Shown here piece by piece: positions 1-6,876 of a stretch of 64,000 nt of DNA. The stretch spans positions 1-64,000 of the forward strand of contig CAYWGR010000002.1 in NCBI GenBank assembly GCA_964458015.1, read 5' to 3'. The DNA is from CAYWGR01 sp964458015 (GTDB lineage: Bacteria; Planctomycetota; Planctomycetia; Pirellulales; Thermoguttaceae). Every line of letters begins with the position of its first letter. Positions within the stretch are counted from its first letter, which is position 1. The position numbers and the translations under genes were made by a program. The notes under the pieces are model-generated. The model searched no databases and was not told the DNA's origin. It was given only the letters and a program-made list of their open reading frames with translations.

Positions 1-785
1 TGCCTGGATCGCCTTCGGCCCAAAAAACGATACAGTTGTGTATAAATGACAGGTCCGCGACGCACCGGGAATACTGTACATGGCTGCCGATTTATCGTGA
101 TGCGTCCACGACGCACCACGATGAATTCTGCCTGCTCCCTTCGCCCAAAAAGTCGTGAAGAAGCCGGCAGCAAACAAAACTCCCCTCGCCCGCTTGTGGG
201 AGAGGGGCTGGGGGTGAGGGTGGTCGGAATCACCAATACGGGATGACAACACCCTCTTGGTCTTTATCCATCTGCGCCGATGAAGTGAAGGACAATACAA
301 ATTTAAGCAAGCCTCACCAAATGCCTTCGCACTCCGATAGCAACACCAAAACTCGTCCCCTCGTTCTCTGCGAGAGTGTTAGGGTATCCTCAAACACTGG
401 CCAAAAACCAACCTTGAAATCCCTCATCGCGGCCGCTATAAAAAACCCGCCGAATTCCAGCCGTTAGACAGCAGGAGAAAGACATTGTTGGGCAACTAAC
501 CACGCAGAGGGAATTTTTCAACACGCCCCCACGTAAGTGTCGCATGCTTTACGACACGCAAGATCGCCGTAAAGCATTGCGCAACAATAGAATGCCGCCG
601 ACGCCATCGATGTATGTTTTGTCACAACACTGTTTAAGCGTTGACAAATGCCATAAATGCCTAACGCAAAGCCCCCCTTCCAGACGCACCTTTCACATGC
701 ATCGGCGGGGGTGAAGTTGAAGCTGCGGCTTTGATTCACAAAGCCACGGAGATTCTCGTAGACGATCAGACATGGCAAGAGGCAA
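1..785. other. Intergenic region without a supported gene
   Basis: No convincing gene is seen in this stretch. It contains a short repeat (181-220) and two copies of a motif reading GTCC(A/G)CGACGCACC near 51-64 and 105-118, so the first 150 bases look like an imperfect local duplication. Short open frames exist on both strands but have unnatural composition and no recognisable domain. An 86-codon frame at 518-778 (minus) lies just downstream of the ArsR gene and could only be rescued by homology. Confidence 0.5.
181..220. repeat. Dispersed GC-rich palindromic repeat
   Basis: The arms CCCTCGCCC and GGGTGAGGG (8 of 9 complementary, one wobble) flank a second pair CCCCTC/GAGGGG. The sequence is of the widespread intergenic type that, when translated, gives the familiar spurious peptide SPRPLVGEGLGVRV. 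It is probably a REP-like element rather than coding DNA. Confidence 0.55.
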
Positions 786-1160
786 TTATGACTTCGGGCA
801 ACAGCCGCCGGATTCTCTGATTTTAATGGCGCGGGCGCTGTCGGCTTGGAGTTCGGGAACTTCGCTAAAACACTTGGCTAGGCATTCCAGCAGCTTTTTA
901 TGGAATGGCGATTTGGCGGGAGCAAGGCAATAGTGGCTCCATAATCCTGACTTGCGAACTAAAACTAAATTGGCTTTTCGGAGATAGGCCAAATGTCGGG
1001 AGATACGAGGCTGCGGAGCTTGCAAAATTTCCACAAGGTCTCCGACACAGAGTTCGCCACCTAGCAAGACGTGAAGAATTCGCAACCGCGTCCGGTCAGA
1101 AAAAGCTCGAAACATCAAATCCGTGCTGCCGAACAACTCCTTGGGTGATGTTTTGGCCAT
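786..1160 (-). CDS. ArsR/SmtB-family metalloregulatory repressor
   Basis: A winged-helix repressor of 124 residues if translation starts at the ATG giving MAKTSPKELFG. An ATG at 1208 or an even longer frame to 1331 is possible, but the longer frame runs into the ABC ATPase gene. The ArsR recognition region is clear: FRAFSDRTRLRILHVL, then GELCVGDLVEIL (the metal-binding helix, with one Cys where classic ArsR has CxC), then APQPRISRHLAYLRKANLV. The C-terminus ends GGCCPKS, a vicinal Cys pair that could complete a thiol metal site. It is the last gene of the operon coming from 4915 and probably represses it through the palindromes near 5.0 kb. Whether the ligand is arsenite, antimonite or a heavy metal cannot be told. 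Confidence 0.85.
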   Translation of the reverse strand: MAKTSPKELFGSTDLMFRAFSDRTRLRILHVLLGGELCVGDLVEILQAPQPRISRHLAYLRKANLVLVRKSGLWSHYCLAPAKSPFHKKLLECLAKCFSEVPELQADSARAIKIRESGGCCPKS

Positions 1161-1254
1161 GTCAGACACTCGGTTATGGCATTCTCGCAAGCCGCGATCG
1201 TGAATCATTATTTCTAGGTGTTTTTGCGTAGTATCCCCTGTCAGAAAAAGGACG

Positions 1255-1983
1255 TCAAGCGGCGTTGCGATCTTTTTCTTCGCCTTCTTCCGCCTTCTCG
1301 GAAGCATCGACGATTTTTTCCGCCGAAACAATAGTCCCGCTAGTCAATTTTAAGAGTCTTTTGGCACGCCTGGCAGCACGTGGGTCGTGCGTCACCATGA
1401 CAATGGTCCGACCTTCTTCGTTGAACTCCTCCAAGAATCCGATGACCTGCTGGCTTGTCTCGGGATCGAGGTTGCCGGTTGGCTCGTCGGCCAAAATGAT
1501 CGCCGGATCATTGGCCAACATTCGTGCTAATGCGACGCGCTGCTGTTGGCCGACGCTCAACTCGCATGGTTTATGGTGAAGCCGATCGCCCAAACCGACC
1601 CGTTCGAGGAGAGCGACGGCCCGGTCTTTTTGGACGTCTTCGTCCATCTTGGCGAGGAATAGGGGAATCTGCACATTCTCCAACGCCGAAAGGTAGGTGA
1701 TCAGATTGAATGTCTGGAATACAAAACCAACCTTCTCGCGCCGTAATCTGGCACGATCGCTTGGGTTCATATCGTATACCGATTGACCACCCACGAGAAC
1801 TCGGCCCTCAGATGGGGAGAGCATTCCGCCCAGCATAAGCAGGAGCGTGCTTTTTCCACTGCCGCTCGGACCTACTACGGAGACGAAATCGCCCCGTGGA
1901 ATGGCGACCGTTGCCTTATCGAGAGCCGTGACGGTTTGGCCGCGATGCTGATATGCTTTGCTGACGTTTTCCATCTTCAACAT
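1255..1983 (-). CDS. ABC transporter ATP-binding protein, LolD/MacB type
   Basis: The 242-residue ATPase energises the adjacent permease. Walker A is GPSGSGKST at residues 38-46 and Walker B is IILADEPTGNLD at about 162-173, which is the typical LolD/MacB/FtsE form. The signature reads LSVGQQQRV (about 142-150) instead of LSGGQ, a mild change at the second Gly. The H-loop TMVMVTHDP-like segment follows. The start lies 3 bases after the permease stop, so the two genes are co-translated. The family moves lipoproteins, peptides or macrolides, or transmits mechanical signals rather than importing small solutes. Here the neighbours (ArsR, Cys-rich exported proteins) point to metal or thiol stress, as an inference. 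Confidence 0.92.
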   Translation of the reverse strand: MLKMENVSKAYQHRGQTVTALDKATVAIPRGDFVSVVGPSGSGKSTLLLMLGGMLSPSEGRVLVGGQSVYDMNPSDRARLRREKVGFVFQTFNLITYLSALENVQIPLFLAKMDEDVQKDRAVALLERVGLGDRLHHKPCELSVGQQQRVALARMLANDPAIILADEPTGNLDPETSQQVIGFLEEFNEEGRTIVMVTHDPRAARRAKRLLKLTSGTIVSAEKIVDASEKAEEGEEKDRNAA

Positions 1984-1986
1984 GGA

Positions 1987-3198
1987 TCAAACCTCCTGGA
2001 ATGTGGCACAAGGATCGAGCCGGGCTGCGCTCCGGGCGGGGAAGAAACTCGCTACTAACGTCAGGCCAATGGAAATAGCAATGGCGGCAATCGCCAACTC
2101 CCACATCGGCCACACCCGTATGCCGGCCAACTGCGGGCCTAGCACGAAGGCAATAATTGAGCCAAGCACGTACCCGCCGACTCCGCCCGCGCCTCCAAGC
2201 AAGAGGGCTTTCAGTAGAAATACTTTTAGAACCAACCGCGAATCAGCCCCCAACGCCATAAGCGTGCCGATCTCTCGTCGCCGCTCGAAGACATTTGCAT
2301 ACATATAGTTGGCGATACTCGCTCCGCCTACAAAAACAATAATCACAAGGAACATCAGCGACAGATTCGACATCATGCGATTAACGTTTTGTTGCGATTT
2401 GACGATTTGTGCGACGGTGACCACTTTGGCATCGGGCAGCAGGGAATTGAGTTTGTCTACCAATCCCGCCGAAATTTCCTGGCAGCAGCCGATGATTTCG
2501 ATGGCATTGACCACCGGTCCCTTTTTGGCCAGATCTTGAACCGTGTGCAGATGGGCGAAAATCCGAGCGTCATCCACCGTTCCGGTTTCCGGCAAGATGG
2601 CCGTAACAGTGAACTTCTTACCGAGCAGTTCGAGGGAACTGGCGTCCCTCAATCCAAGCTTGGCGGCAACATCGGCCCCCACCAGTACCTCGTTGTCTTC
2701 AAGCGTCTCAATGACCTTCTTGCGGGAAAGCGTTTTCTTATCGTCCGATCCCATCATTCCGACCGAAGCGCCGCAACCTATCGGGCGCGAAAAAACGCCT
2801 GCGCCGCTCCAGGCCGCTTTTGCTTGAAACTCATTCTTTGGCAAGATGCCGGTCAGCGTGAAGTTCTTGCCCTCTAGTTGGACTGGTACGGACAACTTGG
2901 GCGAAATATTGTCGAGCCCTTCAAGATTGGACATTGCCAACTGTGTGACGTATTCTTCGGGAATCGTCTCGCTTTGCAGGTCGGCGTTGTAGTAGTCCTG
3001 CAAGGTGGCCGTCTTCGGAAGCACGAGGACATTGGCCCCCAGGGAGTCCATTTCCTGCGCCACGGCTCCTTCGGAGTAGTGGGTGATGTTCTTAATCGAA
3101 ACGATTACCGTGATTCCCAGCAGGATTGCCAGAAAACTCGTGAACAATTGGCTCTTCCGCTCGAAAATTTCGCGCAACACTATAGTTCGCAATCGCAT
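1987..3198 (-). CDS. MacB/FtsX-type ABC transporter permease
   Basis: The permease has 403 residues when started at the ATG giving MRLRTIVLREIFERK. The longer open frame to 3333 would overlap the upstream gene and add a non-membrane tail, so the internal start 13 bases after that gene's stop is preferred. Topology is that of the MacB/FtsX class: one N-terminal membrane helix (LFTSFLAILLGITVIVSI), a large extracytoplasmic domain with repeated beta-rich segments, then three C-terminal helices (around LSLMFLVIIVFVGGASIANY, LLKALLLGGAGGVGGYVLGS and LAIAAIAISIGLTLVASFF). The cytoplasmic loop RRREIGTLMALGAD is the usual ATPase-coupling motif. It works with the product of 1255-1983. Confidence 0.9.
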   Translation of the reverse strand: MRLRTIVLREIFERKSQLFTSFLAILLGITVIVSIKNITHYSEGAVAQEMDSLGANVLVLPKTATLQDYYNADLQSETIPEEYVTQLAMSNLEGLDNISPKLSVPVQLEGKNFTLTGILPKNEFQAKAAWSGAGVFSRPIGCGASVGMMGSDDKKTLSRKKVIETLEDNEVLVGADVAAKLGLRDASSLELLGKKFTVTAILPETGTVDDARIFAHLHTVQDLAKKGPVVNAIEIIGCCQEISAGLVDKLNSLLPDAKVVTVAQIVKSQQNVNRMMSNLSLMFLVIIVFVGGASIANYMYANVFERRREIGTLMALGADSRLVLKVFLLKALLLGGAGGVGGYVLGSIIAFVLGPQLAGIRVWPMWELAIAAIAISIGLTLVASFFPARSAARLDPCATFQEV

Positions 3199-3211
3199 GA
3201 ATGAAGCCTCC

Positions 3212-4003
3212 CTACTTCTTCTTGGGACCACAGCCGCCGGGGCCGCACTTGCCGCCGGCACATGGATTTGACTGTGCTGAAACCAGTTTGGCCACGAGTT
3301 CCTGCTTGGTTGTGTCTCTGCCGAATTTGCCAATCAAAGCTCCCGGAGGGGCAAGAAAGACGACAACCGGCTTCTCTCCCTGTGGGCTAACCTGAAAGTC
3401 CTTTAGGAAGGTTGCCTCACCTTGGTCCCTGGCATTGATGAGAACGACTTCTGTTGCGGAACCGTACTTTGCGTCGGCCTTAAAGTCCTCTACGCCTTTG
3501 GGAAGTGTCACTTGATCCTGAGGGTTGACTTGGTCCACGACACAGGCGAGAACCAGCTTGCGATTTTGAAGAGCCTTCAAACACTGTTGCGTGCAAGGGC
3601 TAACGAATGCGGTGCGAAGCTGCTTTTCATCGAACGTCTTGGTGAACCCCTTGGTAATTGCGCCACATGGGGCAATGGCCAACACTAATGGCATCGGAGC
3701 ACGAGTCAAGCCATACTTATCGACAATCTTTTTCTCGGTCGGATCAGTGATTTGAATCGAAGCCACATCGGCTGAGTTCGCCATGTTAGCCACGGCAGGT
3801 TGCAAGACGTTCCATGCCTTATCGGTCTGCGGGTTCTTATCCTTCCAACAGAAAAGGAAGACGTATTTCTGAGCCGCTGCCGCGCGATCAATCACGGCTT
3901 GGCCCTGGCTGACGTTGGCACCAGTGGCTTGTTCTTGAGCCATAACTGCCGTCGCACCCACCGCAAAGATAGCAGCAGTAATCGCTAAGAGAAATGCCCT
4001 CAT
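3212..4003 (-). CDS. Exported thioredoxin-fold protein with Cys-rich tail
   Basis: The protein has 263 residues from the ATG that yields a clean signal peptide, MRAFLLAITAAIFAVGATAVMAQ. The frame upstream to 4057 adds an implausible leader. The body resembles two successive thioredoxin-like segments: AAAAQKYVFLFCWKDKN, then a cis-Pro-like RAPMPLVLAIAP, then a related unit near QNRKLVLACVVDQ. No CxxC sits at the usual redox position; the first unit has a single Cys (FLFCWKD). The C-terminus ends in a Gly/Cys tail (NPCAGGKCGPGGCGPKKK) with three regularly spaced cysteines that could bind metal. It is a paralogue of the next upstream gene and the second gene of the ArsR-controlled operon. A metal- or thiol-handling periplasmic role is inferred. 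Confidence 0.7.
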   Translation of the reverse strand: MRAFLLAITAAIFAVGATAVMAQEQATGANVSQGQAVIDRAAAAQKYVFLFCWKDKNPQTDKAWNVLQPAVANMANSADVASIQITDPTEKKIVDKYGLTRAPMPLVLAIAPCGAITKGFTKTFDEKQLRTAFVSPCTQQCLKALQNRKLVLACVVDQVNPQDQVTLPKGVEDFKADAKYGSATEVVLINARDQGEATFLKDFQVSPQGEKPVVVFLAPPGALIGKFGRDTTKQELVAKLVSAQSNPCAGGKCGPGGCGPKKK

Positions 4004-4057
4004 ATTTTGAGTCCTTGGGTAAAAGGAATTGCGAAATACACATTCGCGAATAAACAT

Positions 4058-4915
4058 CTATTTCTTTGGGCCACATCCGTTTGGGCCGCACGATCCGCCT
4101 GAACAAGGGTTGGAGCTGGCCTTTTGAAGTGTGGCCACCAGTTCTTCTTTATCCGTTGCACCCTTGTATTCCGCGATGACTGAACCGGGGGGAGCCAGAA
4201 AGACCGTCATGGCTTCTTCCGTCTTGGGGTCAACCTTCATGTCGGCCAAGAAGGATGCTTCCGCCGAATCGGCGGGGTCCAGCATCACGATTTCCGTCGC
4301 GCTGGCGAAGCGTGCATCGGCTTTGAAGTCACGGACGCCCTTCATGGCGACATCGTTCGATTTTGTCTTGCCGTTCTGAACGCACACGAATACAAGTTTG
4401 CTGTCTTGGAGTTCCTTCATCACCTTTTCGGTAACGGGAGTGGCAAAGGCGTCCACAAGCTGCTGTTCCTCAAACTTTGTTGGAAAGCCGCCAGTGATGG
4501 CGCCGTTCGGGGCCATTACCAGAACTAATGGCATCGGAGCGCGGCTCAGATCAAACTTGGCTACAATGTCTTTCTCGACCGAATCGGTAATGTTCACCGC
4601 GACCCACTGGGCGCGATCGGCCACCCGCTCTATTGCCTTATCAAACACCTTACGCATGGCGTGAGTTTGATCGTTATCGGCTTTCGAGAAGAACATGAAG
4701 ATGTACTTGCCGGCATTCGCTGCTTGCTTGATGGCAGCCATGCCCTTGCCAGTATCTGCCACGAAACCATCGGATGGCTTTGCTTGGCCTTTTGTGGTAT
4801 TGGAATCCGTACTTGACACCGAGGCTGTGCTGCTGCCACAACCGGTCAGAGTCAATGTCATGAGACAGCCAGCAGCAAAGACTAACCCAACGCAATCAAG
4901 AATCGGACGACTCAC
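4058..4915 (-). CDS. Thioredoxin-fold lipoprotein with Cys-rich tail
   Basis: First gene of the operon, 285 residues. The N-terminus carries a lipobox (MTLTLTGC) after a hydrophobic stretch, so it should be a lipid-anchored exported protein. It parallels its downstream neighbour: AANAGKYIFMFFSKAD matches AAAAQKYVFLFCWKD, both have RAPMPLVLVMAP-like cis-Pro segments, and both end in an almost identical tail (NPCSGGSCGPNGCGPKK). The potential active-site Cys of the neighbour is Phe here, so a classical oxidoreductase is unlikely and metal binding by the tail is the better guess. The pair is a tandem duplication. Expression probably begins at the palindrome-flanked promoter near 5.0 kb. Confidence 0.7.
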   Translation of the reverse strand: MSRPILDCVGLVFAAGCLMTLTLTGCGSSTASVSSTDSNTTKGQAKPSDGFVADTGKGMAAIKQAANAGKYIFMFFSKADNDQTHAMRKVFDKAIERVADRAQWVAVNITDSVEKDIVAKFDLSRAPMPLVLVMAPNGAITGGFPTKFEEQQLVDAFATPVTEKVMKELQDSKLVFVCVQNGKTKSNDVAMKGVRDFKADARFASATEIVMLDPADSAEASFLADMKVDPKTEEAMTVFLAPPGSVIAEYKGATDKEELVATLQKASSNPCSGGSCGPNGCGPKK

Positions 4916-4995
4916 GGGATAGCTCTCCTCTTGCTTCGCCGGTGAGAACTCCGCAAGCCACGCTGGCCAATACAGAAATGTTACGGATACTCACC

Positions 4996-5043
4996 ATATG
5001 CGACTGGGCGTATATATAACAAACATTCGCCTGAACGCATATA
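4996..5043 (-). promoter_or_regulatory. Candidate ArsR operators at the operon promoter
   Basis: Two imperfect palindromes lie about 50-130 bases upstream of the lipoprotein start. At 4996-5015 the arms are ATATGCG and CGTATAT (6 of 7 match as inverted repeat). At about 5022-5043 the arms are ATTCGC and GCGTTC/ATATGCG on the other strand. Both have the AT-rich, dyad form of ArsR/SmtB boxes, and an AT-rich TATATA segment between them could be the -10 region. The ArsR gene is the last gene of the same operon, so autoregulation fits. Confidence 0.45.
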
Positions 5044-5352
5044 GGAACGTGAGCCAAAATCATTCGTTTTTTTCTTACATTGGGGGGTGTAATGTCTTTG
5101 CCCCCCACGGGAAGCAAGGAATTTCAGGAGACACCAGCCGCGTCATGCTTTGTCTCGTGGAAGGAAAGTATTATGTGGGTCTCCACTTTTTTGCTGCCAT
5201 CAGTTAATTTCGCGACTCTCTCTTGTCGGTATCCAGAATCGGCTGCATCTCTCCACAGAAAAGATGTTGGTCTTATCGTTAAGAAACAACATAATCCCTT
5301 GGCTTCAAGAGGTATGAGTCGAGTTGTCCTCGATTGTCTTTGCCTGATCGAG

Positions 5353-5412
5353 TGAGGCCGGCGGGGCTCGAATCTGCGACCAGAGCGTCAGACAGGCGCT
5401 CTAAAACCAGAA
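5353..5412 (-). pseudogene. Degenerate tRNA-Val(GAC)-like 3' fragment
   Basis: Read on the minus strand the sequence has tRNA landmarks in order: GGTTTTAGAGCG (end of a D arm), CCTGT-CTGACGC-TCTGG (an anticodon arm with loop CTGACGC and anticodon GAC), TTCGAGC in the T loop, and a 3' acceptor-like GCCGGCCTCA. The anticodon and T stems each contain two mismatches, and no matching 5' acceptor strand is seen. It therefore looks like a decayed or partial tRNA copy. It lies directly behind the stop codon of the 5414-5920 gene. Confidence 0.45.
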
Positions 5413-5413
5413 G

Positions 5414-5920
5414 TCACTTTGAATGCAGTGAAAAATCGAAGACATTACCCTTGATCTCGACATTCGCTGTAAGCGTCGAACGGGTGTTGTAGCAATCCGG
5501 TGCAGCTTCGAGTATCTGGTCGATCATTTCCTCGGAACCAGGCAAAGGAACGCGAGTCTTTCGGCCGGTTCGTTTAGGAATACGAATCTCAACGCGGTTC
5601 GTGCCGATGACCGGCCCATTTTGCTCCGCGATTTTGTAACGCCCGTCTTTGATCGAAGCCCCCGCCGCGGGACCTTTGGAAGTTCCTGTTGGATAAAAAG
5701 CGATAACACCCTCGGAAACGTCTTTCCCATCCAACAACACTTTTCCACACACCGCCGCACGTTCGTGCGAGCTGCTTTTTCCGCAGCCAAACAGCATCGC
5801 CACGCAGAGCGACGCCAGAACGGCCGCTAACACCAGCGTTGGCTGCTGCCTTTCAACTGCCCAATGAGCGAAAGGACTAAACGTTGCTGCCCAAGACGTG
5901 AAACTTGCATTTCCGTGCAT
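5414..5920 (-). CDS. Planctomycete carboxypeptidase-regulatory-like lipoprotein
   Basis: A small exported protein of 168 residues. A near-perfect ribosome site (AAAGGAGGTGAACC before ATG) fixes the start, although this leaves a long 45-residue leader before the lipobox AMLFGC. After the lipid Cys the protein has one Ig-like beta-sandwich of the type common in planctomycete lipoproteins: VCGKVLLDGKDVSEGVIAFYP, then GPAAGASIKDGRYKI and GTNRVEIRIPK. Such proteins are numerous in this phylum and are assumed to sit on the cell surface; their role is unknown. The gene stands alone between the ArsR operon and the SDR gene, and a tRNA remnant follows its stop. Confidence 0.75.
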   Translation of the reverse strand: MHGNASFTSWAATFSPFAHWAVERQQPTLVLAAVLASLCVAMLFGCGKSSSHERAAVCGKVLLDGKDVSEGVIAFYPTGTSKGPAAGASIKDGRYKIAEQNGPVIGTNRVEIRIPKRTGRKTRVPLPGSEEMIDQILEAAPDCYNTRSTLTANVEIKGNVFDFSLHSK

Positions 5921-5982
5921 GGTTCACCTCCTTTCTTGGGTGGAAAATCTCCATTATCGTGAAACATCACAACGGCGAGCGA

Positions 5983-6816
5983 CTATAATCCCGCCACGTA
6001 ACCGCGTCCGAACTGCACGCCCATGGGCTGGCGAAAACCATCGCCAAACGGCATCCACGATGTTGTGCCTCCATCGACGATGAGCGTCTGTCCAAGGATG
6101 TATCGAGCATCATCCGATGCAAGAAATACCGCCACCTTAGCAACGTCCAAGGGTTGACCGACAAATCCGCAGGGTATCATCCGCCCCAGGGCATTCCCAT
6201 CATAATTCTCGAAGATCTCGTGGTGATTTTCGACCTCGACCGCGCCCGGTGCGATGCCGTTGACGCGAATCCCCAGAGGGCCGAGTTCCACAGCCAATAC
6301 TCTCGTGAATGCAACTATCGCGCCTTTGGTTCCCGCATAAACAGTATGCTCTTGGTATCCTTCGAAGGCATGAACGGAGGATACATTGATGACCGTTCCG
6401 CTTCCCTGCCGCTTCATTGCGGGAACCACGGCCTGGGTAAGAAAGAACATTGCTCGGATATTTACATTATAAAGCGTATCGAATTGTTCCTGGGTTACCT
6501 CTTCAAACGCACGGTTCATCGTAATGCTGGCGTTGTTCACCAAGGCGTCAATTCCGCCTAAGAACTCGACGGCTTCCCGTCCGAGCCGAGCAGGGGCGTC
6601 TTTGTCACGAAAATCGGCCTGAATCGCCGTAACTCTGGCAGCTCCCTCGCGCCGTGCTTGTTCCACGGCGGCTGCGGCGCCTTCACGGCTTCCCGAATAA
6701 TGAAAAACCACATCGGCCCCTTCCCGGCATAACTCCAACGCCATTCCCTTGCCGATGCCGGTGCCGGAACCGGTCACTAATATTCGCTTGCCTTGTAGTC
6801 GTGGGGTGTTATTCAT
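5983..6816 (-). CDS. SDR-family NAD(P)-dependent oxidoreductase
   Basis: A classical short-chain dehydrogenase of 277 residues. The nucleotide-binding motif is TGSGTGIGKG (about 15-24), the stabilising NNAS motif is at 94-97, and the catalytic residues are Ser146/147, Tyr160 and Lys164 (YAGTK). The C-terminal IVDGGTTSWMPFG follows the normal fold. The closest functional class by appearance is glucose/sugar 1-dehydrogenase-like SDRs, which oxidise sugars or sugar acids. It is the last gene of the group headed by the promoter at 9.9 kb, 60 bases after the E1 gene, so oxidation of a sugar or ketodeoxy acid in that pathway is plausible. The substrate cannot be read from sequence. Confidence 0.85.
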   Translation of the reverse strand: MNNTPRLQGKRILVTGSGTGIGKGMALELCREGADVVFHYSGSREGAAAAVEQARREGAARVTAIQADFRDKDAPARLGREAVEFLGGIDALVNNASITMNRAFEEVTQEQFDTLYNVNIRAMFFLTQAVVPAMKRQGSGTVINVSSVHAFEGYQEHTVYAGTKGAIVAFTRVLAVELGPLGIRVNGIAPGAVEVENHHEIFENYDGNALGRMIPCGFVGQPLDVAKVAVFLASDDARYILGQTLIVDGGTTSWMPFGDGFRQPMGVQFGRGYVAGL

Positions 6817-6876
6817 GGAATGGATCCTTGTTTGGAAGGAAAAATAGCATGAGAATGAACCTGTTCGATAATACCT

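Noticed and set aside
46..467. Two short plus-strand frames (66 and 74 codons)
   Set aside because: They cover a dispersed palindromic repeat and low-complexity sequence; the repeat-derived peptide SPRPLVGEGLGVRV is a known artefact.
518..778. 86-codon minus-strand frame directly after the ArsR gene
   Set aside because: Composition is random-looking (many Cys, no domain); only its position favours it, so it was not listed as a gene.
5080..5355. 91-codon plus-strand frame upstream of the lipoprotein operon
   Set aside because: It overlaps the putative promoter region and has no domain or plausible start.
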